Assembly: GCA_018402305.1 (NCBI GenBank)
Contig: JAGYJE010000002.1
Location: forward strand, 218,786-282,785
DNA: 64,000 bases
Source of the DNA: Puniceicoccaceae bacterium
GTDB lineage: Bacteria; Verrucomicrobiota; Verrucomicrobiia; Opitutales; Coraliomargaritaceae
Direction of reading: 5' to 3'
How positions within the stretch are numbered: position 1 is the stretch's first letter; each line of letters opens with the position of its first letter. A program made the position numbers and the translations under genes. Below the pieces are notes generated by a model. It was not told the origin of the DNA. It ran no database searches and saw only the letters and a program-made list of their open reading frames with translations. Below are positions 47,899 to 60,300 of this stretch, piece by piece.

Positions 47899-47945
47899 GA
47901 AAAAAATGAATTGAATCTACCCCCGTCAGCAGACAGACTCGCACT

Positions 47946-48149
47946 ATGAAAATCAAAACAATCATTCACGAGGCAGAGGAAGGCGGCTTTTGGGCTGAAG
48001 TTCCGGCACTTCCCGGCTGTTCGACGCAAGGCGAAACCTTGGAAGAGCTGACAGAGAACCTCAAGGATGCGATTGCCCTTCGGCTCGACGTATACGAAGA
48101 CGAGATCGAGCTACAAAGTACAGATAGAATCTTGGAAGTCGCCGTGTGA
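47946..48149 (+). CDS. Cassette 8: HicB antitoxin
   Basis: A 67-residue HicB protein: MKIKTIIHEAEEGGFWAEVP, ALPGCSTQGETLEELTENLK, then DAIALRLDV. The EExGGFWAEVPALPGCxTQGET signature is unmistakable. The stop overlaps a GTG start of a truncated HicA frame (GTGA), so the pair was once complete. It lies in the last, damaged cassette, which begins GTTGGCA and has no attC-like site at its end. Confidence 0.93.
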   Translation: MKIKTIIHEAEEGGFWAEVPALPGCSTQGETLEELTENLKDAIALRLDVYEDEIELQSTDRILEVAV

Positions 48150-48298
48150 AGCAGATTTCAAGGAAAGATCTCCGTAAGATCTCCACAGCAAAAAAGAGAA
48201 AAAATCGGGTGCCCGAACCAAGGGTCAGGTCGCCTTTTGAGGTAACAGGGCTCCCGCTTGGCTCAATAAGTCCGCGGGTGCGTTCATTTTTTTACTAA
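48146..48298 (+). pseudogene. HicA start fused in frame to a Phd antitoxin tail
   Basis: From GTG 48146 the frame reads KQISRKDLRKISTAKKRK, the beginning of a HicA toxin after only about 12 recognisable codons. It then continues NRVPEPRVRSPFEVTG, which matches the end of the Phd antitoxin of cassette 4 (VPEPRTKSPFDVTG), and stops at 48298. The catalytic His region of HicA is gone. I infer a deletion that joined two cassettes and removed the attC-like site between them. Confidence 0.8.
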
Positions 48299-48364
48299 AT
48301 TCAAGAAAGTTATTGACCTGGGTCTGAGCTGTCTTGATAACCGCGTCTCATCTCTATTTTTCAT

Positions 48365-51300
48365 TTGAAAAAGCCATCCAAAACCAACTTCCAAGTGGAG
48401 TCCTTAGAGCAAAGGATTCTCCTTTCGGCTACGCCGATTGATGGGATGGGCTACGATGAGGACGGTGCGAATGAAACGCTCGATTTGACGACGATTGTCG
48501 AACAGGCGCAGAGCGAAGACTCGGGTTTTGATGGAGGCGGCGCCAGTGAATCGATCTTCGCAGCGGCCCAGCCTTTGACGGTTGAAGACCCTGATGGGGA
48601 CGGCGAAAGCACCTCGGACTATGGCGAAAGCACCTCGGACGACAGCGAAAGCACCTCGGACGACAGCGAAAACAGCACCGCTGAGAACGAAGCGAGTGCA
48701 GACGTGGAACCTGATCATGCGGTGGCGAATACGGATTCGGATGCCCCTGCGGGAGCCAGCGAAAACGCGGATGGGGTCCTCACGGATGGAGACGTCAGCG
48801 AAGATTTTGGCTTGGTTGAAGACAGCTTAACTGGAAACAGTGGTATCGAGAACGATGCCGACTGGATGACTCAGTTACTGACCGGAACCCTGCGCATTGG
48901 GCAGGGCCCGCCAGTTGCGGGAGATCTCTCCAGCCCGGAGCAGGTCGCTGCTGAGGGGCTTTTTCTTTCTTCGACTACCACCCTGTCCGGGTCCGGTAGT
49001 TTTGCTGCTTCTCTGGTCAACGAAGGGACTATCGCCCCCGGCAACAGTCCCGGGGTGATTACATTTGAGGAGGATTTCGCGACGACAGGGACTCTGGCCA
49101 TGGAGATTGGGGGGACCGCAGCCGGGACCGAACATGATACAATTGAAGTGTCGGGCACGGCCACGCTCGGGGGCGACCTGACGCTTGAGTTGATTGACGG
49201 CTATGTGCCGGAAGTAGGGGACCGCATTGTTTTGATAAGCGCCGAAGCGATCGAGGGGGTCTTTGCATCGGCGAGCGGATTATTTGGATTTGACGGTGGG
49301 CGGTATTTTGAGATCGAGCAGACCGCCACTGAATTTGCCCTGGTCGTGCGTTCGTTTGCGCCGGGTGCCGCTGAGCTGAGTCAACTCGAACTTGGTTTGG
49401 GGGCGGCTGCATTGGAGAGCGGCGTGGCGGATGCGCTTGGAATGTTGTTCAACCGCGGCTATTTCACGGCTTTTGAGGGACCGGTGACATTGGAAGGATC
49501 GCTGGACCTGGGGCCGCTCACCATTGAGGGCAACTTGACGGTTGATTTTGACGGCAGCCAATTTACGATTGCCGGGGCTGAGGTGGGGGCGAGTTTATCG
49601 GCGGCCGGGGTGACGGTGGCGATTGCGGAGGCGCGTTTTGGGTTTCGTGCGGAAAAAAGCATTTCCGGGTTTTCGGGCTACAGTGCCTTCGCCGAGGGTT
49701 CGGCTTCGTTAACCGGGTTGTCGGGCGCAAATTTGACAGGGCAATTGGCGGTCTTTGCCAATACCACGGGCACCTCGACGGTGGATTTTGGCGGTGCGGT
49801 GGGGCGCGTTGATTTTGGCACGACCGATGACCGCTTTTTCTTCCGGGGGGCGGACCTGGCGCTCGGTTTGGAGGGTGCCTTTCAGTTCCGGGGTGACTTT
49901 ACCCTCGAGTTGGCTTCATCCGACTCGACGGACAAACTGACTGTGCTTGCTGAAGGCGTGACCAGTTCGGTGGGAGCGGGTGACAGCGTGCTATCGGTTC
50001 GTGATGGCGACTTGCTGATGATGATCTCTGAGACAGGGGGCGAGTCTGTCTTTGCCACCTATGCCTTCGGGGAGGTGCATTTGTCTGGCGTGCCCGGGTT
50101 ATCGATTGCCGGCGGGCTTGAGTTTTACGGCAACACCACCGGGGAGCGATTGGTGGATTTTGGTGCATTTGGATTTGTGGACTTTCAATCCGCGGATGAG
50201 CGCTCTGTTTTTTCGGGCCGTAACCTCGCGATCGCAATAGATGGCTTTCTCAGCTTACGAGGCAATCTGCTTGTGGAGAGCCGCACTGTGGGCGACGCAT
50301 CGGCGATCCTCATCACTGCGACCAACGTGAGCACAGCTCTGACCGCCGGTGAGATGGAGATCCGCTTGTCGGCGGGTGCCCTCGGGTTGTTGCTTTACAC
50401 AAAAGAAGACGCATCCGCCCTGGCTCTGCATGCCGCGGGCACGATTGGCCTGAACGGGCTGGAGGAACTGTCGTTGAATGGCACTCTCGGGATCGCCTAC
50501 AACCGGAGCGGTGAGCAGATCGTGGATTTTGGCGCCTATGGCGAAATTGATTTTGGGAGCGCGGAGGATCTCGATCGCTTCAGCGCGGATGGGCTGGAAG
50601 TCGTGGTGGGCGGATTTGCCAGTGCACGCGGGGATTTCCTCATACACCGGGAGGTTGGGGACGGGGAAAGCAGCCTTCTATTGACGGCTGCAAACGCGAG
50701 CGCCGGCATGGAGATCGGCTCGGCATCGCTCCGGGTGGTGGACACGAGCTTCGCCCTGTTGCTTTTAGAGGCGTCGGGGGAGACGAGTTACGCGCTGCAC
50801 ACGAGCGGGGCCGTTGCGCTGGATGGTCTGTCCGGCCTGCAGTTCTCCGGGGCGATGGACTTAGTGGCGAATACAACCGGGCGGCAGACAGTGGATTTTG
50901 GCGCCTATGGAGCGATTGACTTCGGAAGCGATCTTGAGCGTTTCGCCTTCAGCGGTCGTGAACTGGAGCTGAGCATCGAGGGCTTCGCCACGATCAGCGG
51001 CGATTTCGTGGCGGTGCGGGAGAGCGGGGGCGCGCGGGAATCCATTCTTTTGAGTGGTGCGAACATGGCGGCGGTCATGGGGGTCGATCCCATTGAGTTA
51101 TCCGTGACCGAGGCGAACCTTGCCTTCGCGCTTTTCGCCGACGATTATGCGCTGCACGCTGAGGGCGTGATTCGTTTAAGTGGTGTAGCCGGTGTGGCGC
51201 TTTCTGGGGCGGTCGCGGTGCGCGCAAATACGACGGGCCAGCAAGTGGTGGATTTCGGGGCTTATGGAGTGATTGACTATGGTAGCGAGGCAGAGCAATT

Positions 51301-54300
51301 TGCCTTTGCGGGGAGCGGATTGAGCCTGCTCGTGAACGACCTGGTTACGATGCAGGGTGACTTGACGGCCCAATCAATGGGCGAGGGCGCGGATGCCTCG
51401 ATCCTCTTGACGGGCGAATCGATCCAGTTGGAACTCAGCTTGGGTGCGATTGAGTTAAGTCTACTCGAGGCTGCCTTTGCCCTGTCCTTGTTTAACAGTG
51501 CTGGCTCATCGGTGTACGCGGCGCATGCCGAGGGCTCCGTCGCACTGACTGGGATGCCCGGGCTGCAATTTGGTGGGGCTTTGGAATTTTGGGTGAACAC
51601 GACCGGCGAGCAAGTCGTGGACTTTGGCAGCTACGGGTCGATTGACTACGGGAGCCGCTCTCAGTTATTTGCTTTTCGGGGGGGTGATTTGCGTATCGAT
51701 GTCGACGGTTTCGCCCGTTTAAGTGGAAGCTTCGACATTCAATACGAAGGCACCGGCGATGCCGCCGTCCTTCGGGTCAGCGGGACGGATGTGACGGCCC
51801 GTCTCGGAGTGGATCCGATCGAGATTCGTCTCAGCGAGGGGGCCTTTGCCCTGCTGCTTGACGCGAGGGGGGCCGCGCCAGTCTTTGCGCTGCATGCCGA
51901 GGGCGCCGTGGCTCTGGATGGAGTGCCCGGGTTGAGCTTGAGCGGGACCATCGAGCTGTGGGTGAACACGACCGGGGAGCAGGTCGTGGATTTTGGCGTC
52001 TACGGGGCGGTCGACTACCTTAGCAGCAGCGATAGCTTTGCTTTGCGGGGGAGTGATTTAGTGGTCGCGGTAGCAGGCTTCGCCAGTGTGAGCGGCGACT
52101 TCGTCATCGTGCTCGTGGACGACGGTGGGGCCGAATCGCTGCTCGTGACTGCGGAAAATACGAGCGCGTCGCTCAGTGCCGGGCCCGTTGCGGTGGTGGT
52201 GGACGAGGCGGCCTTTGCGTTGGCTCTTTTCAGTGATGGCACCGTTTCGGACTACGCGCTTTATGCATCGGGCAGTGCTTCGCTCACAGGTGTGCCGGGC
52301 GTAACGCTTTCCGGGGAATTATCGGTATGGGCCAACAACACCGGAGCGCAGACGATCGACTTCGGTGACTTTGGCACGATCGATTATGGCAGCGCCGATG
52401 AGGTATATGCCTTCAGCGGAGAAAACCTTAACCTGGGGGTCGATGGATTCGTTTCGATTCGCGGCGCGATGTCCATGACTCAGTCCGGGGATCGCATTGA
52501 GGTAGCTGGAAGTGATGTAAGCACCGGCTTGACCTTGAGCGAGTCGATCTTTGCCCGGATAGACGGCGCCGACTTCGGCCTAATCATGAGCGCGACGGAA
52601 TTTGGCTTCGCCACGACCGGGGGCTCCTTTGCCCTCTCCTTGGCGCCGTTGGGCACGGTCTCCGCGAACAGCGCCTCCGTGCGCTACACCAACGCGGCGA
52701 CAATCGTCGAAACGGGAACCGTGGTTGGGGCCGGGGATGTCACCTATGAATTCACCGAAGTGATTGATGCGGGCAGTGCCCGCTTCGCAGTCGACGGCTT
52801 TTCCGCCAGCGTGGTGGATGTGGTCACGCTGACCGGCGACGCGGATTTCAGCCTGAGTGCCAGCGGCTCAATCTCGGCAAACTTCGACGGTTCACTGAGC
52901 GTGGCGGGTCTCTTTGCAATGAGCGGCGTGTACCGCATGGATTTCGACGCGGAAGCGGCCGAAACGCGGATTTCTGGGGCGGAGATCAACTTCACGGTCA
53001 GCGTCGGCACGACCGACCTAATGACTTTCAGCGAGGGTTCAGGCGGCTTGCTGCTTACAGAAAACGGTGTGGCTGGTAGCCTGAGTGGGGCGGTCTCGTT
53101 GCTCGACAGCCTGCCAGGCGTGGCGCTTTCGGCGGGCAATTTCACAGCCGTCTTCAGCACTCTGGAAACGGTGGTGAACGAGCGCTTCACGGTGGGCGAA
53201 ACGGTCATCGACCTGCAGACTCCGGGCGGCCCCTTCCTCTCTCTGAGCGCGGACGCGATCACCTTCACCCTTATGGGCTTCAGCTTCGAGGGGAATCTTG
53301 CCTTTGAGCGTCAGACCGTGGACGGCGGGGAGTTGATGCTTCTCAGCCTGGCGGATGTGAGTATGGCCGGCGGCTTTGGCGGCGAGGGGACGGGTGGCGA
53401 GCTATTGAGTGTGAATGACGCCAACGGCGAATTTGTGATTTTACCCGACGAAGGCGTGGTCGGGCGGCTTGCCTTCATAGCCGATGTAGACCTTGCGGTG
53501 ATCAATGCCGGTGCGGCGGTGACCTTATTTTTCAACGAGACGGGAAGCGCGGTCGAAGTCGAGACACTGGGGGGCTTGGTGCAAATCGCCGCGACAGGAC
53601 CGGGTGAGGCCACGGTCTGGGTGGAGGCGGCCCTGAGCATCACGATGCCCGGCGTGGAGCTGAATGGTATTTTCAGTTATGCCAGCGGGAGCAGCACGGT
53701 GATCATTGGTTCTCAGGTCGAAGCCTTTGTGGGCGATACCGGGGAAGCGCGGATCGGGCTTGAGCTGGTCAACGGGCGCGGGTTTTTCTATGACAATGAG
53801 GGCGTCATCAGCGGGTTCATTAGCGGGCGGGTATCCATCGTGGGGATTGATGGATTGGTCGTTACCTCTGAGATGACCCTTCGTTACAACGGGGCCGAAA
53901 CAGCGATCAGCGAGCAATTCACGGTGGGCGGCGAAGCCGTTGCGCTCGAGTTTAGTGCGGACGAGACCAGCCGTGAAGGGACGGCCTTTATCCAATTTGT
54001 GGCCGACGATCTCAGTCTGGACTTTGGTGGTGTGATTGCGCTCAGTGGTGACTTTGAGCTGACTCGCGACGGGCAACAGTTTATTGCAACCGCAAGTGAA
54101 GCCGCGGCCTCGATGGCCGCGGGCAGTATTGAGCTGGGCGTGGAGAATCTGGATTTGGCCCTTTTGCTGAACACGGACCCGGCCAATAGCAGCTATGCAC
54201 TGTATGCGTCCGGCAGCGGCTACCTCAACGGGCTGCCCGGGATCACCTTAAGTGGCAGTCTGAGTGTATGGGCGAATACCAGCGGCATGCAGCAAGTTGA

Positions 54301-57300
54301 TTTTGGCGGAACCCTAGGCAGTATCGACTACGGCACGGCCAACGAGATCTACGCCCTGATCGGTGGCGACCTGATCTTTGCGGTCGATGGATTTGTGGAG
54401 ATCAGCGGAGGCATTGCTTTCTTTGCCGAGGATGGCGACATCGTTGCGGTGGGATCGGAGATCAGCGCATCGCTGAGTGCCAGTAGTGAAATTTATGCTC
54501 GTGTCGACGGTGCCGACTTTGGCCTGGTCATGGGTAGCGGTGTCTTTGGCTTTGAAGTCTCGGGGGGGAGCTTTTCTCTGGCCATGGGGCCGTTGGCCGA
54601 GGCCACGGCGGACGAAGTGATTGTTCGCTACACCGACACCGCAACCTTTATCGCCGAGGGCAGCGAAGTGGGGCTGAACGCAACCACCTATACCTTTGCC
54701 AACCAGATTGAATCGGGCGTTGTTGCTTTTGAGGTCGTTGGTATGGAAGTCGGCCTTCTCGATGTCGCGACGGTTTCCGGCGATTTTGCCTTTGCCCTCG
54801 AATCGGGTGATTTGATTGCAATCGGGCGCGACGTGGCTGCCGCACTTGGAACGGCTGAAGTCAATGCCGGGATTTCAGAGGGGCGGATGGGCCTCCTCTA
54901 CAAAGACGGGGCGCTTGCCCTGGAAGCGAGTGGGGCGGTGGCGATCAATATAGCCGGCCTCGGCTCGATCGCCGCCTCACGGGTTTTTGTTGCCTACAAC
55001 GAATCGGGTGAAGCGCGGGTGGGGGAGACTCTGGACATCGGCAACTTCAGCTATACCTTTGAGTTCTTGCCCGCCTCGGAAAGTTTTCTGGCAGTGAGTG
55101 TGGTCGGCCTTGAGGCGACTCTGGCCGACGTGCTTTATCTGCGCGGCGATTTTGCGTTCAGCAGCGACGCGGCCACCGGGGAACTGCAAGTTGTCGGCTC
55201 GGGTGTGGCGGCCGGTTTGGCAGCCGGTGGATTTGAGGCCGGGGTCAGTAATGCCTCCTTTGGTTGGGTGGTCGCGGCCGACGGCAGCAGTGCCCTCGAG
55301 GCACAGGGCAGCTTGCAAGTCAGCCTGCCTGGCGACATTGATCTGAGTGCTGAAACGGTCACCCTCCGTCTCAATGAGACAGGCACTGACTACACCGGAA
55401 GCACTATTGAAGCGGCGGGTGTGGGCTACTCCTTCGTCGATCTCGAGGCCTCCACCACTTTAAAGGAGCTCAGGGTTGACGCCGCCGCTCTAAACATCGC
55501 GGGGTTCGTGCAATTGGGTGGTAACTTTGCGATCCGTTCACAGGGCGATACCGTGACCGTCGGCGACGGCGATGTCGCGGTGGATGCCTTGACCATTGGA
55601 GCGAGCGAGGCCACGGGTTTTGCAGGTTATAACGGAGGCACCGACGACGCAATCGGCTTGGCGCTTGAGCAAGTAAGCTTCGCCGTAGGCATCTTCTCCG
55701 AGGCCGGAGGCGAGCGCAGTTGGACGACGGTTCAAGGCAGTGTCGGCAGCGTCGCCGTGGTCGGAGTGCCCGGCCTGACCCTGGCCGTGACGACTTTCGG
55801 CATCGAAGTGAACCTCGCGGCATCGGACGACTCGGTGGTCGACTACAGTGTTGAGAATTACGATGTGGGCGTGGGCGGTGGCAACACCGTGAGCTTCACG
55901 ATGGATGCGGCCGACGGTGAATTGATTCAAGTTTCCGGTAGTCTGGAGTTGGAAGTGGCCAGCCTGTTCCGGGTGGATGGCGATTTCGCATTTGTCAGCC
56001 GAAGCGGGACGGTTCGTCTTTCCGACGGCAGCAGTGTGGATGTGGACATGATCACGATTGGTGCCAACCAGGTCGAGGCCTTTGCGGGCTTGAGCGATAT
56101 CGGCTTTGAACTTGCCGAGGCGGACTTTGCGCTCGCGCTGATGACGGAGCAAAGCAACCCCGCCCGCAAGTGGATGGCTTTGGAAAGCACGGTGGGCAGC
56201 GTCGCCTTTGTCGGCGTCGATGGCTTGACAGTGGCGACCGATACCGTGCTCGTGCAAATCAATCAAAACATTGGGAGCGAGGGTGCTCCCGTGCCTCAAG
56301 ACGATGTATTGACGCCAACACTACTGGATCTCAACCTCGAGATGGGGACCGGAAGCCTGGTCTTTACCCTGGATGGGGAGACGGTTACACTTAGCCTTGC
56401 CGCCGAAGATACAGATACAAGTGTGCGCAGCCGGCTCACCGAGGCCCTGGAAAGTCTTGCCGGCGTCGGAGCGGGTAATGTAAGCGTGGCCGGCTCACGT
56501 GCCGACGGCTTCCGGCTGAGCTTTGAGGGCGACTTGCTCGGGCAGGACCTGACCGGGTTAACGGTCGAAGCCGTTGGCCCTGAAGTGTCGGCGAGCATCA
56601 TTGAGCGGGTGGCGGGTGCCGGGGAAGTGATCGATGAGACGCGCGAAATTGAAACCGCGAACACGGTCTTGCGACTCGAAACGAATATCGAATCCGGCTT
56701 CCTCGATTTAGTCCTGCGGGGGCAGACGACCCACCGCATTATCGTGAACTCGGACGATAGCGACGCCGACCTTCGTGAATTACTGCTTCAGGCCATTGGC
56801 GATTTCGATGCGGTTGGTTCCGCCGACAACCTGGCGATCAGCGGGAGCCGGGCGGATGGATTCACGATTGAGTTCATCAATGCTGCGGCCGGAGAAGATT
56901 TCAGTGATCTGCAATTAACGGTCAGCCTGCCGGGTGTCGAGGCATCGGTCGCGACCCTTGTGCGTGGAGCCACCGCATCCACTACCAGCACGACAGGCAC
57001 AGGCAGCGGCGATTACGTCCGGGAGCGCCAGTTTGTGCAGATCACCAGCGTGAGTGCATCCGGTCCGCGGGACTATTATTTGACCTTCAACGGGCGAGAG
57101 ACGCAGCGGATCGCCTACTCGCCGAGTAGCCCGAGTAACAACCGGGTCAATCTGCTGGAGGCATTGGAGGCGCATCCTTCAATCGGCAAGGGCAACGTCC
57201 GGGTGATCTTTGATCAGAAGTCGACGGCGGCCTTGCCGCGCTTTTTCATCGATTTCACCGGGGAGCTGGCTTACGAAGACGTGCCTCAGATTGCGTTCTC

Positions 57301-60300
57301 CAAAAGTTTCAAAAACCGTGTTAGCCTGTCCACGGGGACCATTCGCGATGGTCAATCGGCGGCCGTTGAAACCACCGAGACGCGCACCGCCGCCATCCAG
57401 GAACTGCGGGTGGAGAGCGAGGCCATCGGCGGCTACACATTGGCTTTGAGCCTTGAGGGCATGACCTACACGACCGATCTGCTTGCCTTTGATGCCGATG
57501 AGAGTGTGATTGAGTCCGCTCTGAATGAGGCGCTGCAGCCAATCGGTGGCTTGGTCTTCGTGGAAACCGAGGGCGAGGGCCAATGGCGGATACTCTTTGG
57601 CGGCGAATTGGAGGGTATCGACCTGCCGCGGCTGGTGGTCTCTCCGCAGGTAAACCCGGTTCGTGGCACCTTATTGGTGGAAACCCGCGGGTTTACCCAG
57701 GAAACTGTGGAGACCGAGACCACCCCGGCGATCAATGAAGTTCAGCGAGTGCGCATCGATTCAAGCGGTTCCGGCAGCTACCGCTTAAGTCTGTTCTATG
57801 AGGGAACGACCTACACGACGGAAGCTCTGAGCTTCGATGCCCGCTCCGGTGAAATCGTCGATGCGCTGGCCGTCGCTTTTGCGGACCTCGCTGATTGGAG
57901 CTTCCGGGTGGAACGCTTTGGACGGGCGCACTTTGATGTGATCTTCAGAGGTTCCCTGGGTGGGCAGGACCTGGCGCTGATGGAATTAGAGGTTCAGGCA
58001 GACCCCGTTTCGGCGGCTCTGAGTGTGGTGCAGGTCGGAGAGGTGATCCCGCAGGATGCGATCATTCCGGATCCCGATCCCAATCTGGTGGTGGATTTCG
58101 CGGTGCAACCGCTTGAGGTGCTGACTGGCCCGGCCAGTAGCTACGCGCTCAGTATGGATGGCATTGACGGGCAACTTGCGCGGGTGACCGGAAACCTGGA
58201 GATCGACCTCTTTGGGTTCTTCCAAGTGAGTGGAGCGCTCGGCTTTGAATCGTCGCAAGTAGAAGTAAGCCTCGACAACGGGGACTCCGTAATGACCGAC
58301 ATGCTGAGTCTCGGTGGGGGCGGGATCGAAGTCTTTGCCGGAGTCAACGGGGGCACGGCCGATGCCATTGGTCTGCGCATGAATGAAATCGACTTTGCGC
58401 TTGGCATTTTCTCCGAACAATCCGGCACGCGCAGTTGGACGGCCCTGCAAGCCGAGGTGACGGACGCCAGCTTTGTGGGCATTGAGGAGTTCACCCTGTC
58501 GGTGGAAAATCTTTCCGTACAAATCAACCGCGCTTCCAGTGACACGCGGCTGATTGATTTCGCGGCGAGCCCGATCACGGTGTTAACGGGCCCCGGGCTG
58601 ACCCAAAGCCTCGACATGGATGCCAGCTTGGGCGAGTTATTGAGCATTCGTGGGGATTTGGAGATCGATGTGGCCGGATTCGCCACGCTCTCGGGAACTT
58701 TTGCCTTTAGCCGGACGACGCCGGGCGGCGTGGAAACCTTCACCGCGGTGGGTGCAACGATTCGAGTGTCTTTGAAGGCGGCCGAAGGGATTGAAGTGAG
58801 CCTGAGCGGGGCCTCGTTTGGCCTGATTGCAAGCGCGGACTCGCTAGCCTTCGGAACACGGGGGGGACGTCTTCTCGTGGCACTGGACCCGCTGGGCAAT
58901 GTCTCTGCGGACAACGCGGCGGTCCGCTACACCAACGCCAGCGGGACCGTCGCTGCCGGAACCACCCTGAGTGTGGATGGCGTCGAATACATTTTTGAAG
59001 ACACCATCGAAGCCGGCTTTATTGGCATCGAGGTTGATGGGCTGCAGGCTGAAGTTGCGGGCGTGGTGACTTTGAATGGGGATGCCACCTTCACACTGAA
59101 CAGCGCCGATGACATCGTCATTACCTTTGATGGCACCTTGGATGTAGCCGGCTTCTTTATCATGAGTGGCGATGTTGTGCTGGAGCACAACGCGTTGACA
59201 GATGACTTACGTCTTTATGGCCGCGGGCTTGGCTTGACGGTGGCTATCGACGGTGTCGATTTGCTCGCCTTTACCGGTGGTTTCGGGGGGATGTTGCTCA
59301 CAGATGAGGGCATCGCCGCGACTTTGACAGGGGATCTCGCCCTGCTCAGTGGCATCCCCGGGCTGACGCTTTCAGCAACGGCCTTCAACGTGCGATTCAA
59401 CAGCATGACCCGGGCGGTCAATGAGACCTTCACCATCGATGACGAGGTCATTACCCTGGAGACGCCCGCAGGGCCCTTCCTCTATCTGGAGGCCGCGCCG
59501 GTGACGGTTGGGATGTATGGCTTCAACTTGCAGGGCAACATCGCATTCCAACGTGAAAGCACGGCCGGGGGCGAGGTCCTGACTATCGTCTTCTCAGAGA
59601 TGGAACTCCTCGGGGGCTTCACCGGAGAAGGCACCGGCGGTGCCTCCCTATCCGTCGAAGACGCCTCCGGGGTATTTGTCGTGCTGCCCGGCGATGGTTT
59701 GGCGGGCCGTTTGATCTTCAATGCGAGCACCGCACTGCCCGGCATCGACGCCGGAGCACAGGTTCAAATGCTCTTTAACAACAGCGGTGAGGCCGTGGCG
59801 GCGAGCGGCCCCTTTGGCACCATCGAACTGGCCGCGACCGGTCCGAACGATTCTGAGGTATGGATTGAGGCGGACGTGGAGTTCAACTTCCCCGGTATCG
59901 AAATATCCGGCACCTTCAGCTATGCCAGTGGGAGTTCGACGATCGTGGTGGGCACCCAGGTGCAAGCCTTTGTGGGGGATAACATCAGCGGTGAACGCAT
60001 CGGGATTGAGCTCACCGGTGGCCAAGCCTATTTCTATGACAACAGCGGTGTTTTGAGCGGCTTTGTCACAGGCAGCGTTGAGTTTGTCGGGATCGACGGG
60101 CTCCGGGTCAATTCCATCATGACCCTGCGTTATAATGCCGCGACGACGGCGATTAGCCAATCCGCGAGTATCGGTGGTGACGTGGTGGACCTTGAATTCA
60201 GTGCCGATGAAGTGGGCGATGGCACGACGCCGTTTATGCAGTTTGTCGCCGAGAACACTGCGATTGATCTGGGCGGCGTGATGGCCCTGGGTGGCGATCT

